The notes under the pieces: model-generated
Told to the model about the DNA's origin: nothing
The model's input: the letters and a program-made list of their open reading frames with translations, nothing else
Databases searched by the model: none
Shown: piece after piece, positions 7,878 through 15,600 of the stretch
Layout of the letters: each line of letters begins with the position of its first letter
Position numbering within the stretch: position 1 is the stretch's first letter
Assembly: GCA_036794395.1 (NCBI GenBank)
Contig: DAIRGS010000080.1
Coordinates: 1-24,736, forward strand
Length of the DNA: 24,736 bases
Direction of reading: 5' to 3'
Source: DASXMX01 sp036794395
GTDB lineage: Bacteria > Planctomycetota > Phycisphaerae > Tepidisphaerales > Tepidisphaeraceae
Translations under genes and position numbers: made by a program

Positions 7878-9176
7878 GTGGCGTCGTTTCTGAAGGGCAA
7901 TACTTGCGTCGTTGGTCTGCAGTGGGGTGATGAGGGTAAGGGGAAGGTCGTAGACATCCTGACCGAGCATGCCGAGGTGGTGGTCCGCTATTGCGGCGGG
8001 GCCAACGCCGGGCATACCGTGCGGATCGGCCCTGAAAAGTACGCTACGCATTTGCTGCCGGTGGGCGTGTTCCGGCCCGGGGTTCTTAATCTGATTGGCA
8101 ATGGCGTGGTCATCGATCCGGCCACGCTTTTCCGGGAAATCGACGAATTCATCGGCCGGGGCGTTCCCATTTCGCCGCAGAATCTGAAGATCAGCTACAA
8201 AGCGCATCTGGTGATGCCGTATCACTTTCAGGAAGATGCGGCACGGGAGAGCAGTGCCGAGGGCGGTGGGATTGGGACGACTCGCAGGGGCATCGGTCCG
8301 GCGTATGCGGACAAGATGCAGCGCGCCACCGCGGTTCGCGTGGCGGATCTGCTGCATGAAGAGAAGTTGAAAGAGCGGATCGCTCATGTGGTGGTCGAGC
8401 GAAACAAGGTCCTTAAGGTTTTATACGATGCGCCGCCGCTCGATTGGAAAGAGGTCTTCGAGACATATCGAGACTTTGGCCGACGGATGGAGCCCTACGT
8501 CGACGACGTGGGACATACGCTGATCAACGCGTGGAAAGCCGGGAAGCAGATCGTTTTTGAAGGTGCCCATGCAGTGCTGCTGGACGTCGATCACGGCACG
8601 TATCCGTATGTGACCAGTTCGAATTGCTCGGCTTTGGGCTTGTACACGGGGGCCGGCGCGCCGCCGCAGATGGTGCAGAACTTTTTCGGCATCATGAAGG
8701 CCTATTCGACGCGCGTGGGCGGCGGGCCATTTCCGACCGAGCAGGACAACAATATCGGCAGTTATATTCGCGAGCGCGGCAACGAGTACGGCACGACAAC
8801 GCGTCGTCCGCGTCGGTGCGGATGGTTCGATGCGATGGCGGTGAAGTATTCAGTCGACTTGTGCGGGATTACACACATTGCGTTGACGCTTCTGGACGTA
8901 CTGAGTGGACTGGAACACATCCGGATCTGCACGGGTTACAACTGTCGGGGGCAACGCATGGATTACTTCCGCGCCGACATGGACGCGCTGGCTGAAGTGG
9001 AACCGATCTACGAGACGCTTCCGGGATGGAAGCAGGATTTATCGAAAGTCCGCAGGTGGGAGGAGCTGCCGCAGGAAGCCAAGCAATATGTTAAGCGCCT
9101 GGAAGCCCTGGTTGGCGCGCCGATTAAAATGGTTAGCGTTGGCGCTGAGCGCACTGCAACGCTGATTCGCGACTAA
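7878..9176 (+). CDS. purA: Adenylosuccinate synthetase
   Basis: A 432-residue enzyme, the normal length for the family, that joins IMP and aspartate using GTP to form adenylosuccinate, the first committed step to AMP, in the cytoplasm. All signature segments are visible: QWGDEGKGK near residue 15 (catalytic Asp18), NAGHTV with the catalytic His46, TTRRGIGPAYADK, EGAHAVLLDVDHGTYPYVTSSN, then STRVGGGPFPTE and a TTTRRPRRCGWFD segment. The GTG start at 7878 is supported by a GGAAAGG ribosome site and a promoter starting at 7818. Two plus-strand genes follow at short distance (33 and 40 bp gaps), so it may lead a small operon, although they have no evident link to purine synthesis. No oddity is seen in the catalytic segments. 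Confidence 0.98.
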   Translation: MASFLKGNTCVVGLQWGDEGKGKVVDILTEHAEVVVRYCGGANAGHTVRIGPEKYATHLLPVGVFRPGVLNLIGNGVVIDPATLFREIDEFIGRGVPISPQNLKISYKAHLVMPYHFQEDAARESSAEGGGIGTTRRGIGPAYADKMQRATAVRVADLLHEEKLKERIAHVVVERNKVLKVLYDAPPLDWKEVFETYRDFGRRMEPYVDDVGHTLINAWKAGKQIVFEGAHAVLLDVDHGTYPYVTSSNCSALGLYTGAGAPPQMVQNFFGIMKAYSTRVGGGPFPTEQDNNIGSYIRERGNEYGTTTRRPRRCGWFDAMAVKYSVDLCGITHIALTLLDVLSGLEHIRICTGYNCRGQRMDYFRADMDALAEVEPIYETLPGWKQDLSKVRRWEELPQEAKQYVKRLEALVGAPIKMVSVGAERTATLIRD

Positions 9177-9209
9177 CAACCAGGGGCGTAAACCAACCCT
9201 GCCGGCGTA

Positions 9210-10262
9210 ATGAGATTTGAATTGTTGTTTAAGGGGCGCTCGCGTCATCGCATGGGGAGCTCAAATCGCATCCTCGCAAGCACATGCGCGGTGTATCCAA
9301 TCGCGGTTGTGGGGCATTGGATCAGCAATCGATATCTCGCGGATCGGTGGTGGCCGGGGACTTGGCTGCTGTTCGCGCCGCGGTGGCCGTGGTTTGTGAT
9401 CGGTCTTGTGCTGATTTATCTGGCCCGACGTCATTTACGTCTTTGGATTCTTCTGATCGTCACCGAGGTTTTTTTACTTGGCCCAATGATGGGGTTCAAT
9501 ATTCCGTGGCATCGCATCACTGCGGCGCCGGCTGCGGGTCAAACCATCCGATTGGTGACGTGCAATGTGCATCGAATCGAGTTGGAAGTGTCGAGTCTGG
9601 ATGCGTACATTCTCCAAACCAGGCCGGATGTCGTTGCCCTCCAGGATTACTCGGGGTGGGATCAATCCGATGTTCTACGCGCGGGTTGGAATACGCGTCG
9701 ACTGCGGGAAATCTTTATTGCCAGCCGGTTCCCGATCATCCGCGCTGAAAGCTTGAACCTCGAATCGATATCCGGAAAGGATGATCTGGACGTTCCACGA
9801 TATGTCGGGTCGGCCGCCTGTTTTGATTTGCAAACGCCTGGGGGAGTCGTGTATGTTTTGAATATTCATCTGGCGTCGCCCCATACCGGACTTACCGCGT
9901 TCGTCACGCATCCGATCGCGGGAATCACGAAGCTGAACAACAATGCTGTAAGGCGAATCAACGAGACAAATGCAGTCACGCAATATGTCGCTGGTCTTAA
10001 GGGACCGGTGATTTTGACTGGGGACTTCAACATGCTGAGTGAAAGCCCGACATTTCGAAGCTCTTTCGGACAATTCCCGGACGCATTTAAAACCACGGGA
10101 TGGGGATATGGGTACACGCACTACACAGGGGTATCCCAACTTCGGCTGGACCATGTCCTGTATGATTCGAGCTTTGAGTGCGCCGTTTGCCAGATCGGGC
10201 CAAACTGCGGGACGCCCCACCGGCCTATGGCGGTCGATCTTGTTTTACGCGCAGGCCGGTAA
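9210..10262 (+). CDS. Membrane-anchored endonuclease/exonuclease/phosphatase family protein
   Basis: A 350-residue protein with hydrophobic segments in the first 100 residues (about 21-37, 51-71 and 77-96), then an EEP-fold domain from about 112 to the end. EEP motifs seen: TCNVH (Asn119), VVALQDY (146), LNIHL (His220), LTGDFNM (Asp272, Asn274), RLDHVLYD (Asp314) and PHRPMAVDL (His337). The metal-binding Glu normally in the LQE position is Asp146 here, so activity may be altered. Members of this family cleave phosphodiester or phosphoester bonds in nucleic acids, lipids or inositides; the membrane-anchored subgroup is poorly characterised, with the catalytic domain probably outside the cytoplasm. 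Start 9210 is uncertain: neither it nor ATG 9252 has a good ribosome site. It follows purA by 33 bp on the same strand. Confidence 0.85.
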   Translation: MRFELLFKGRSRHRMGSSNRILASTCAVYPIAVVGHWISNRYLADRWWPGTWLLFAPRWPWFVIGLVLIYLARRHLRLWILLIVTEVFLLGPMMGFNIPWHRITAAPAAGQTIRLVTCNVHRIELEVSSLDAYILQTRPDVVALQDYSGWDQSDVLRAGWNTRRLREIFIASRFPIIRAESLNLESISGKDDLDVPRYVGSAACFDLQTPGGVVYVLNIHLASPHTGLTAFVTHPIAGITKLNNNAVRRINETNAVTQYVAGLKGPVILTGDFNMLSESPTFRSSFGQFPDAFKTTGWGYGYTHYTGVSQLRLDHVLYDSSFECAVCQIGPNCGTPHRPMAVDLVLRAGR

Positions 10263-10302
10263 CCGTCTTGCATCTTAGAATCCCGGAACTTGAAGGGACG
10301 TT

Positions 10303-10785
10303 ATGAGCAAAATTGATGACGTGGTGCGTGAGCAACTGCTGGAACTGCTCAAGGGCGGCGGAGCGCACCTTACCTTCGATAAGGCGGTGAAAGGGTTGAA
10401 GGTTTCGCTTCGCGGGGCGAAGCCCAAGGGCCAGCCGCATACGCCTTGGCGCATCGTCGAGCACATGCGGATCGCGCAGAGAGACATTCTTGATTTTTGC
10501 CGGGACCCAAATCACGTTTCACCGGCGTGGCCCGATGAGTATTGGCCTGCGGGCGATGCCCCGAAATCGTCGGTGGAATGGGACAAAACGATCAAGGCAT
10601 TTCGTGCGGATTTAAGCGCGATGCAGAAGCTTGTGCAGAACTCCGGGACCGATTTGCTGACCCCCCTTCCGCACGGAGATGGGCAAACCATCTTCCGCGA
10701 GGCGATGCTGATCGCCGATCACAATGCGTATCATCTCGGGCAATTGGTGCTGATCCGGCGGCTTCTGGGGGACTGGAAAGATTGA
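10303..10785 (+). CDS. DinB-fold protein (putative metal-dependent enzyme)
   Basis: A 160-residue protein with the four-helix-bundle pattern of the DinB/YfiT superfamily. The expected metal triad is present: His54 in RIVEHMR, and His140 and His144 in ADHNAYHLGQLVLIRR, the C-terminal HxxxH helix typical of the family. Related proteins include thiol-dependent transferases and many of unknown function, so no reaction can be assigned. The start is supported by AAGGGA (10293-10298), 4 nt before ATG. It follows the EEP gene by 40 bp and is the last gene of the plus-strand group; a repeat-rich gene-free region follows. Confidence 0.87.
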   Translation: MSKIDDVVREQLLELLKGGGAHLTFDKAVKGLKVSLRGAKPKGQPHTPWRIVEHMRIAQRDILDFCRDPNHVSPAWPDEYWPAGDAPKSSVEWDKTIKAFRADLSAMQKLVQNSGTDLLTPLPHGDGQTIFREAMLIADHNAYHLGQLVLIRRLLGDWKD

Positions 10786-10824
10786 ACCTTCCGCGCCGCA
10801 CGCCGACCTGCGAATGCAAAAGAA

Positions 10825-10864
10825 TTAACCACGGAGGGCACTGAGAGCACAGAGGAAGACACAG
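10825..10864 (+). repeat. Intergenic repeat, same family as 171-206, copy 2
   Basis: Begins TTAACCACGGAGGGCACTGA and ends GAGCACAGAGGAAGACACAG. It closely matches the reverse complement of 11201-11235 and, less closely, 171-206. A short further copy (AACCACGGAGGCACGG) starts at 10891. Confidence 0.75.
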
Positions 10865-10905
10865 CGCGGCAGAGCCGAAAAAAGAGATGCAACCACGGAG
10901 GCACG

Positions 10906-10938
10906 GCCTTCGGCTCTGAGGCTCAGGCTCGAAGAGAG
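10906..10938 (+). repeat. 33-bp dispersed repeat, exact inverted copy at 21723-21755
   Basis: From GCCTTCGGCTCTGAGG to AGGCTCGAAGAGAG, identical over 33 bases to the reverse complement of 21723-21755. This copy is the shorter one and runs into a fragment of the CACGGAG-type repeat on each side (upstream AACCACGGAGGCACG, downstream ACACCGAGGCG), as if one element were nested in the other. Confidence 0.85.
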
Positions 10939-10996
10939 ACACCGAGGCGCGCTTCACGGTTTGAGGCCAAACTTGATTTAGGCATCGAAGAGATGA

Positions 10997-11072
10997 AACC
11001 ACGGATAGCACGGATGCCACTGATCGGAAAAACTATTTTTCCGTATCCGTAATCTCCGTGTAATCCGTGGTT
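10997..11072. repeat. Long imperfect hairpin, 'AACCACGGAT...ATCCGTGGTT' repeat
   Basis: Outer arms AACCACGGAT (10997-11006) and ATCCGTGGTT (11063-11072) pair exactly, followed inwards by CACGGA/TCCGTG and finally CGGAAAAA/TTTTTCCG around a short loop near 11032. It resembles the 'ATCCGTGGTT' class of intergenic repeats. It could fold as RNA and act as a bidirectional terminator between the convergent genes, but that is inferred. Confidence 0.7.
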
Positions 11073-11153
11073 CAATCCAAGCTGGGCAAAAATCCGCGTA
11101 GGCTCCGAAGAATTTAACGGTTAGCCGTGCAGATGAATTCAGGTCTTTATTCT

Positions 11154-11235
11154 TATCTGCGAGCATCTGCGCAATCTGTGGTTAACAATCTTGTATTGGC
11201 TTTCTCTGTGCTTTCTCTGTGCCCTCTGTGGTAAA
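11154..11235 (-). repeat. Intergenic repeat in inverted orientation, copy 3
   Basis: Contains ATCTGCGCAATCTGTGGTTAA (11165-11184) and then a tract of CTCTGTG units ending CCCTCTGTGGTAAA (to 11235). Its reverse complement, starting TTTACCACAGAGGGCACAGA, matches the plus-strand element at 10825-10864. Confidence 0.7.
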
Positions 11236-11283
11236 TCGCATTTTCTTCGGATCTTAGTCGTTGATCGGGCGAAACGCGCGTGA

Positions 11284-12465
11284 TCAAAGTTGAATGAGGC
11301 TTAAAACGACGTCTGCCAGGCGTTCATAATCCGAGGGCTTGTTATAAACCTGGCAGGATGGTCGTACGAGATTGAGCCCGCCCCACTGCATGATGGGCAC
11401 TTCCACCTTGAACTCGGAATAGAAGCGCTGTTGCAGCGATTGCGCTTCTGCTTCACTCATACTCGCTAGGCGGCCGGGCAAGCGGAGCGTCGCCATCGAG
11501 CCGAGGAGGGAGCCATTTAACGGACTGATCGGTTCTACATCCCATTTTTGGCTGAGCATTGCCTGAACCCACGTCGCCATCTGGTGGTTGTGGGTCATGA
11601 TCTGATCCCAGCCGAGTTTTGACATAAACTGAAGACCCCTCGGAGCAGAGAGCCATGCAGACAGGTCGCGTGTGCCCTGCCAGCCAAATTCAGATAAGAA
11701 CCCCTCGCCATAGTGGTGGCTGACGATCAGAGGATGAATGTCGCGCTGACGCCTGGGATCGACCCATAGAAACCCGGTGCCTTTGGGAGCCGAAGCCCAC
11801 TTGTGCAAATTGCCGGTGTAATAAGTCGCTCCGATGTTGGGGACATCGAGCGGCAACATTCCCGGGACGTGCGCGCCGTCCACCAGCACTTCAATGCCGC
11901 GGCGCGCACACGCGGCCACGATCCGCTCCACCGGGAATACCAGCGCGGTGGGCGATGTCACATGATCGATCACCAGCAGGCGGGTGTGCTCAGAGAGCCC
12001 TCCCACCACGCGATCGACGATCTCCTGCGCGGATGAAACCGGCAGCGGTACATCGATCTCACGATAGGCCGCCCCGCTTCGCTCGGACACGAACCGCATC
12101 GCCTTCCGCACCGCGCCATATACATGGGTGGTGGTTAATAGCTCGTCGCCGGAACGAAAGTTCAGCGACCGAAGCACTGAGTTGATCCCATCCGTGGCAT
12201 TGGTCACAAATCCGAAATCCTCCACGCGCATTTTGAGCCAGGCGCCGATTGCCGACTTCGCCTCGGCAAGCAACGTCAAACGCTGGCGGCCAATGATCTC
12301 GATCGGCTCAGCCTCAATTCTTCGGCGCCACTGGGTCTGGTCATCGAAAACGCATCGCGGCAGCGCGCCGAATGAGCCGTGATTTAGAAAGACGATTCGA
12401 TCATCAAGTAGCCATTCGGATTTTAAGCCGGGGCGAATTGGAGCGGGGGGTTGCAAATTCTCCAT
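11284..12465 (-). CDS. Class V PLP-dependent aminotransferase, isopenicillin-N-epimerase-like
   Basis: A 393-residue fold-type I PLP enzyme of the class V / CefD-like group. Landmarks: FLNHGSFGALPR near the N-terminus (27-37), a TNATDGINSVLRS cofactor-phosphate segment (88-100), LVDGAHVPGM with Asp196 for the PLP pyridine nitrogen, and NLHKWASAPKGTGFLWV with Lys222 as the probable Schiff-base lysine. The C-terminal part carries a PIMQWGGLNLVRPSCQVYNKP segment with an Arg expected to bind the substrate carboxylate. Relatives include epimerases, desulfurases and lyases, so the reaction is unknown. ATG 12465 is used; the frame is open to a TTG at 12525, but those residues do not resemble the family. 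No clear ribosome site is visible. It stands alone, following the toroid-protein gene across a hairpin repeat. Confidence 0.9.
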   Translation of the reverse strand: MENLQPPAPIRPGLKSEWLLDDRIVFLNHGSFGALPRCVFDDQTQWRRRIEAEPIEIIGRQRLTLLAEAKSAIGAWLKMRVEDFGFVTNATDGINSVLRSLNFRSGDELLTTTHVYGAVRKAMRFVSERSGAAYREIDVPLPVSSAQEIVDRVVGGLSEHTRLLVIDHVTSPTALVFPVERIVAACARRGIEVLVDGAHVPGMLPLDVPNIGATYYTGNLHKWASAPKGTGFLWVDPRRQRDIHPLIVSHHYGEGFLSEFGWQGTRDLSAWLSAPRGLQFMSKLGWDQIMTHNHQMATWVQAMLSQKWDVEPISPLNGSLLGSMATLRLPGRLASMSEAEAQSLQQRFYSEFKVEVPIMQWGGLNLVRPSCQVYNKPSDYERLADVVLSLIQL

Positions 12466-12560
12466 GACTAGGGGGAGGTTAACGGGCGGTGGGGATTTCT
12501 GCCATCGCGCAATCGATCCATACAAACGCGTTTGCGTATGGCGATACGCAGGCGCGATTT

Positions 12561-12629
12561 GGGAGTGCGAGGCTCCTGCCGAGCTGCATTGTATGGGGAA
12601 ATGCGGGTCGGCGGGAACCTCGCACTCCC
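12561..12629. repeat. 69-nt hairpin repeat, 'GGGAGTGCGAGG...CCTCGCACTCCC' type
   Basis: Left arm 12561-12585 (starts GGGAGTGCGAGG) pairs with right arm 12605-12629 (ends CCTCGCACTCCC) over 25 positions with 3 mismatches. The stem continues as GCATT (12586-12590) / AATGC (12600-12604) around a 9-nt loop. It looks like a REP/MITE-type element and lies between two minus-strand genes, where it could terminate the upstream operon; there is no T-tract. Confidence 0.8.
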
Positions 12630-12686
12630 GGTCAAGTCAGATGCGACAGCCTTGCGCGCATTTGATGTTTGATGCCATCCGAATAC

Positions 12687-15600
12687 CTATTGCCGCTGGG
12701 GCGGAGCGGCCTGAGTCTCGGCGGCTTTGCGCATCGGGAGATATCGGTAATAGACTTCCAACGTGAGCGTCGCCAGCGCGGTGGTGAAGACTTTGCCGCC
12801 GCGGTCTCCCCACTTCATGTTGGTCGCCCATGAACCGGCGGAAGGCCCCTCGGTTTCCTGCATGCGGATCAGTGATTCGCGCGTCAGAACGTTCCAGTCC
12901 TTCCACAGCGGGTTCTGCATGTGGAGCATCGAGAGCGATGCGTAGTACCAGTAATACAGATCCACGTTTTGGGCATCAGGGGGTTGACGGGCCAGGAAGC
13001 GCGTGGCTTCGTCGATCCCTTCATCGTGCAATTCCACGCCGAGCAGCATCCGGGAGAAGAGCAGTTCGGCGGTCATCGGAGCTGTCGGGCCATTGTGAGG
13101 CTGATAGCCGGCCAGAAGTTTGTATCGGCCTTCACCGCAACTGGCGATGTAGCGTTTCGCACCATCTAGAGTCTCGGGGGGAATTTCGAAGCCAACCTGC
13201 TCGGCGCTATGCAGCGCCATGATCTGCCAGCCGAACACGCTGGAGTCGCCAATTTCATTGGGGCTGTAGCGCCAGCCGCCGCTCTGCTCATTTTGAGCGG
13301 CAACGATGAACTTCGCGCCTTTGAGGGCGGCCTCGGTAACGCGCGGGTCGTGGGTCATGATCGCGCATTCGGCCAAGGCGTAGGTTGCGATGCCATGGTC
13401 GTACATGTTGGCGCTATCGGAGCCACCGCCGCGGAAACGTTGGGCACCGCGAAGATCGCCATCTTCGGATTGATGGGCGATCAGATAGTCGACGCCTTTG
13501 CTCACGGCCTCACGATATGGCCCGGCCTTGTCCGGCGTCTCATCATGGCCGAGGAACGCAAGCACCGCGAAGCCTGTGCAAGCCATGTCGTGCCCGCCTC
13601 GGCCCCTGCTGCGACGCCGCTGGTCGTCATCAACGCGCGTCCAATGGCCATCCTGTTCCTGCACGCGGGCCAGGTAGGCCAATCCGCGCGAAACCGCGTC
13701 CTCGGATTCCTTGGTCCCTCCAAGTTGTTCGAGCATGGGTTTGCGCTGTTCGGGCGCGCGGATGAATGTCAGATCGGGCACGACGGATTTGCCGGGGCCG
13801 AGGGGGCCACTCAGCGCGGAGAGGGATATCTGTGGCTTGATGACTGCTGATGCGAGCTGGGCGCGTGCGGTTGGAACGCCGCCCATTCCAGGGCCACCGC
13901 GACCGCCCGCCGGGGATTTGCCGCTGGCAACCACGGGAGCGGGCGCGAGATCAATTGCCTGGGGGATGCCGACTTGAGCGGGTCCTTGATCCAGCTTGAC
14001 GCGCTGTGCGGATCGTCCAGCCGATCCAACGACCGGGGTTCGCTCGGCGCCTGACGCCTTTGCGGCGCCTGCCGAAGCGAGTATCGCGGGCCCGGCGATC
14101 TCTGGATCGACAGTGGTTCCCGCGGAGGCTGCGGGGCGTGCGGCCTGGGAACTTCCCTTCATCGATCCGACAGCGGCAACAGGATTTGCAGGAGCCGCCG
14201 ACAGGTTTGAACCTCCAGAGGCAGGGGCCACCTTGGCATCGGCAACCTGCACCATTCCCGGGCCGCGCACTGGTTCCCGATTTCCCATCGGCCCGGACGC
14301 TGCTACCGCGCCGGTCGCCCTCGGTTGCTCAGGTTGACCGCTGGCTAGTTTTGCACTGCTGCCACCAGCAGGGCTGGGCCGTATATCGATCTGGGAATCG
14401 GTAACGATCTTTGAATCCGCATGTGGGATCGCCGCGGCGCTAAGGTTCATTCCGCTTTTTCCGATCGGTTGCGGTGCGGCCGACGCCAATGCAGAGGAAG
14501 GCATGGTCGATGGGCCGACACGTGCCGCACCGGCCAACTCCACACGTTGCGGGTCTTGCTGCGCGACAGGTCCGGCATCGGCAGATGAGCGTGTTGTGGG
14601 TCCTTGGCGTGCGAGGGCAAAAGTGGGTTCGGTCCCTTCGGCTTTTGCGACATGTGGAAGCAACCCATCGGGCGCGGGCTCTGGGCCGGTGGCTGATGCG
14701 GATTTGGTCAGCGGCGCGACTTTCACATCACTGACTCCGCCGGCAAGGCCCGTCGCGAGGAGTGGCGATTGCACGCCAACCCCCGAGGTTGTGGCAGCCG
14801 GAACTGCGCCGACTGGAACTTCCACCCGCCCTACCGCCCCCTGCAAAGCCGTAGCAACATCGCTCGCGGCGGCTTGCTTTTCGCCGCTTCGTTGCACCGC
14901 GACCGTTTGAGGCGTTGTCTCAGATTGTGTCAGCCGGCCAGGTACGACGCGCGAAACATCAATGGTGGGCGCTGCGGCGGCGGACGGTGTAACCTGCGCC
15001 GCGGCGGCGATTTCCTGCCGGGCTGGCGTACCCACGCGAGGCACTGGCGCGGCGAGTGCCATGGCCCCAGGCGCGACGCGCGAAACGGGAACGTCCATGG
15101 CCATTGCCGTGGGAGCGACGAGTGATTCGGATTCAACTTTGACCGGCGCCATGCTCGGCGGTGCAACTGAGGATACCGGCAGTTCCCCACTCATCTGGCT
15201 GCGGATCGCCAATGTCTCGTCTACCCCGCGCGAATCGCCCAGGTTTATCGCGACTTCCATCTGCATCTCTTGCCGGACGTATTTCGCCATCTGTTGCGTC
15301 ACCGCGACAAAGCTCAATAGAAAGGTGATCAGCGCGTGTACCAGCACCGACATCAGCAGGCATTTTTGTAGCATGCTGAAACGCTGGTCCTCCCAGCCGC
15401 GCATCATGAGCAGCAGCGGAATCAGCGCCAGTAGCGAAATGATCAGGATCCACCAGCTCCAACCCAGGTGCGGGAGCGGACGGGACTGGCGCTCGGGATA
15501 CACTTCGCGCGAGTCGGATGCCAGCAGGTGATAGCGCCCATCGGCGCCGGGCCGATCGGAGCTGAAGAACATCCGAAACCCGTTGAACGCCAGCGCAGGG

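Larger units (their letters stand above)
10786..11283. other. Gene-free stretch built of degenerate inverted repeats
   Basis: About 500 bp between the convergent DinB and aminotransferase genes. No open frame here resembles a protein; those present translate repeat sequence. The stretch contains at least four repeat elements, listed separately, with copies of the same family in opposite orientation at the two ends (10825-10864 against 11201-11235) and a long hairpin in the middle. Confidence 0.8.

Noticed and set aside
10825..11235. CRISPR-like array
   Set aside because: The repeats are degenerate, of several kinds, in both orientations and without regular spacers; no cas genes.
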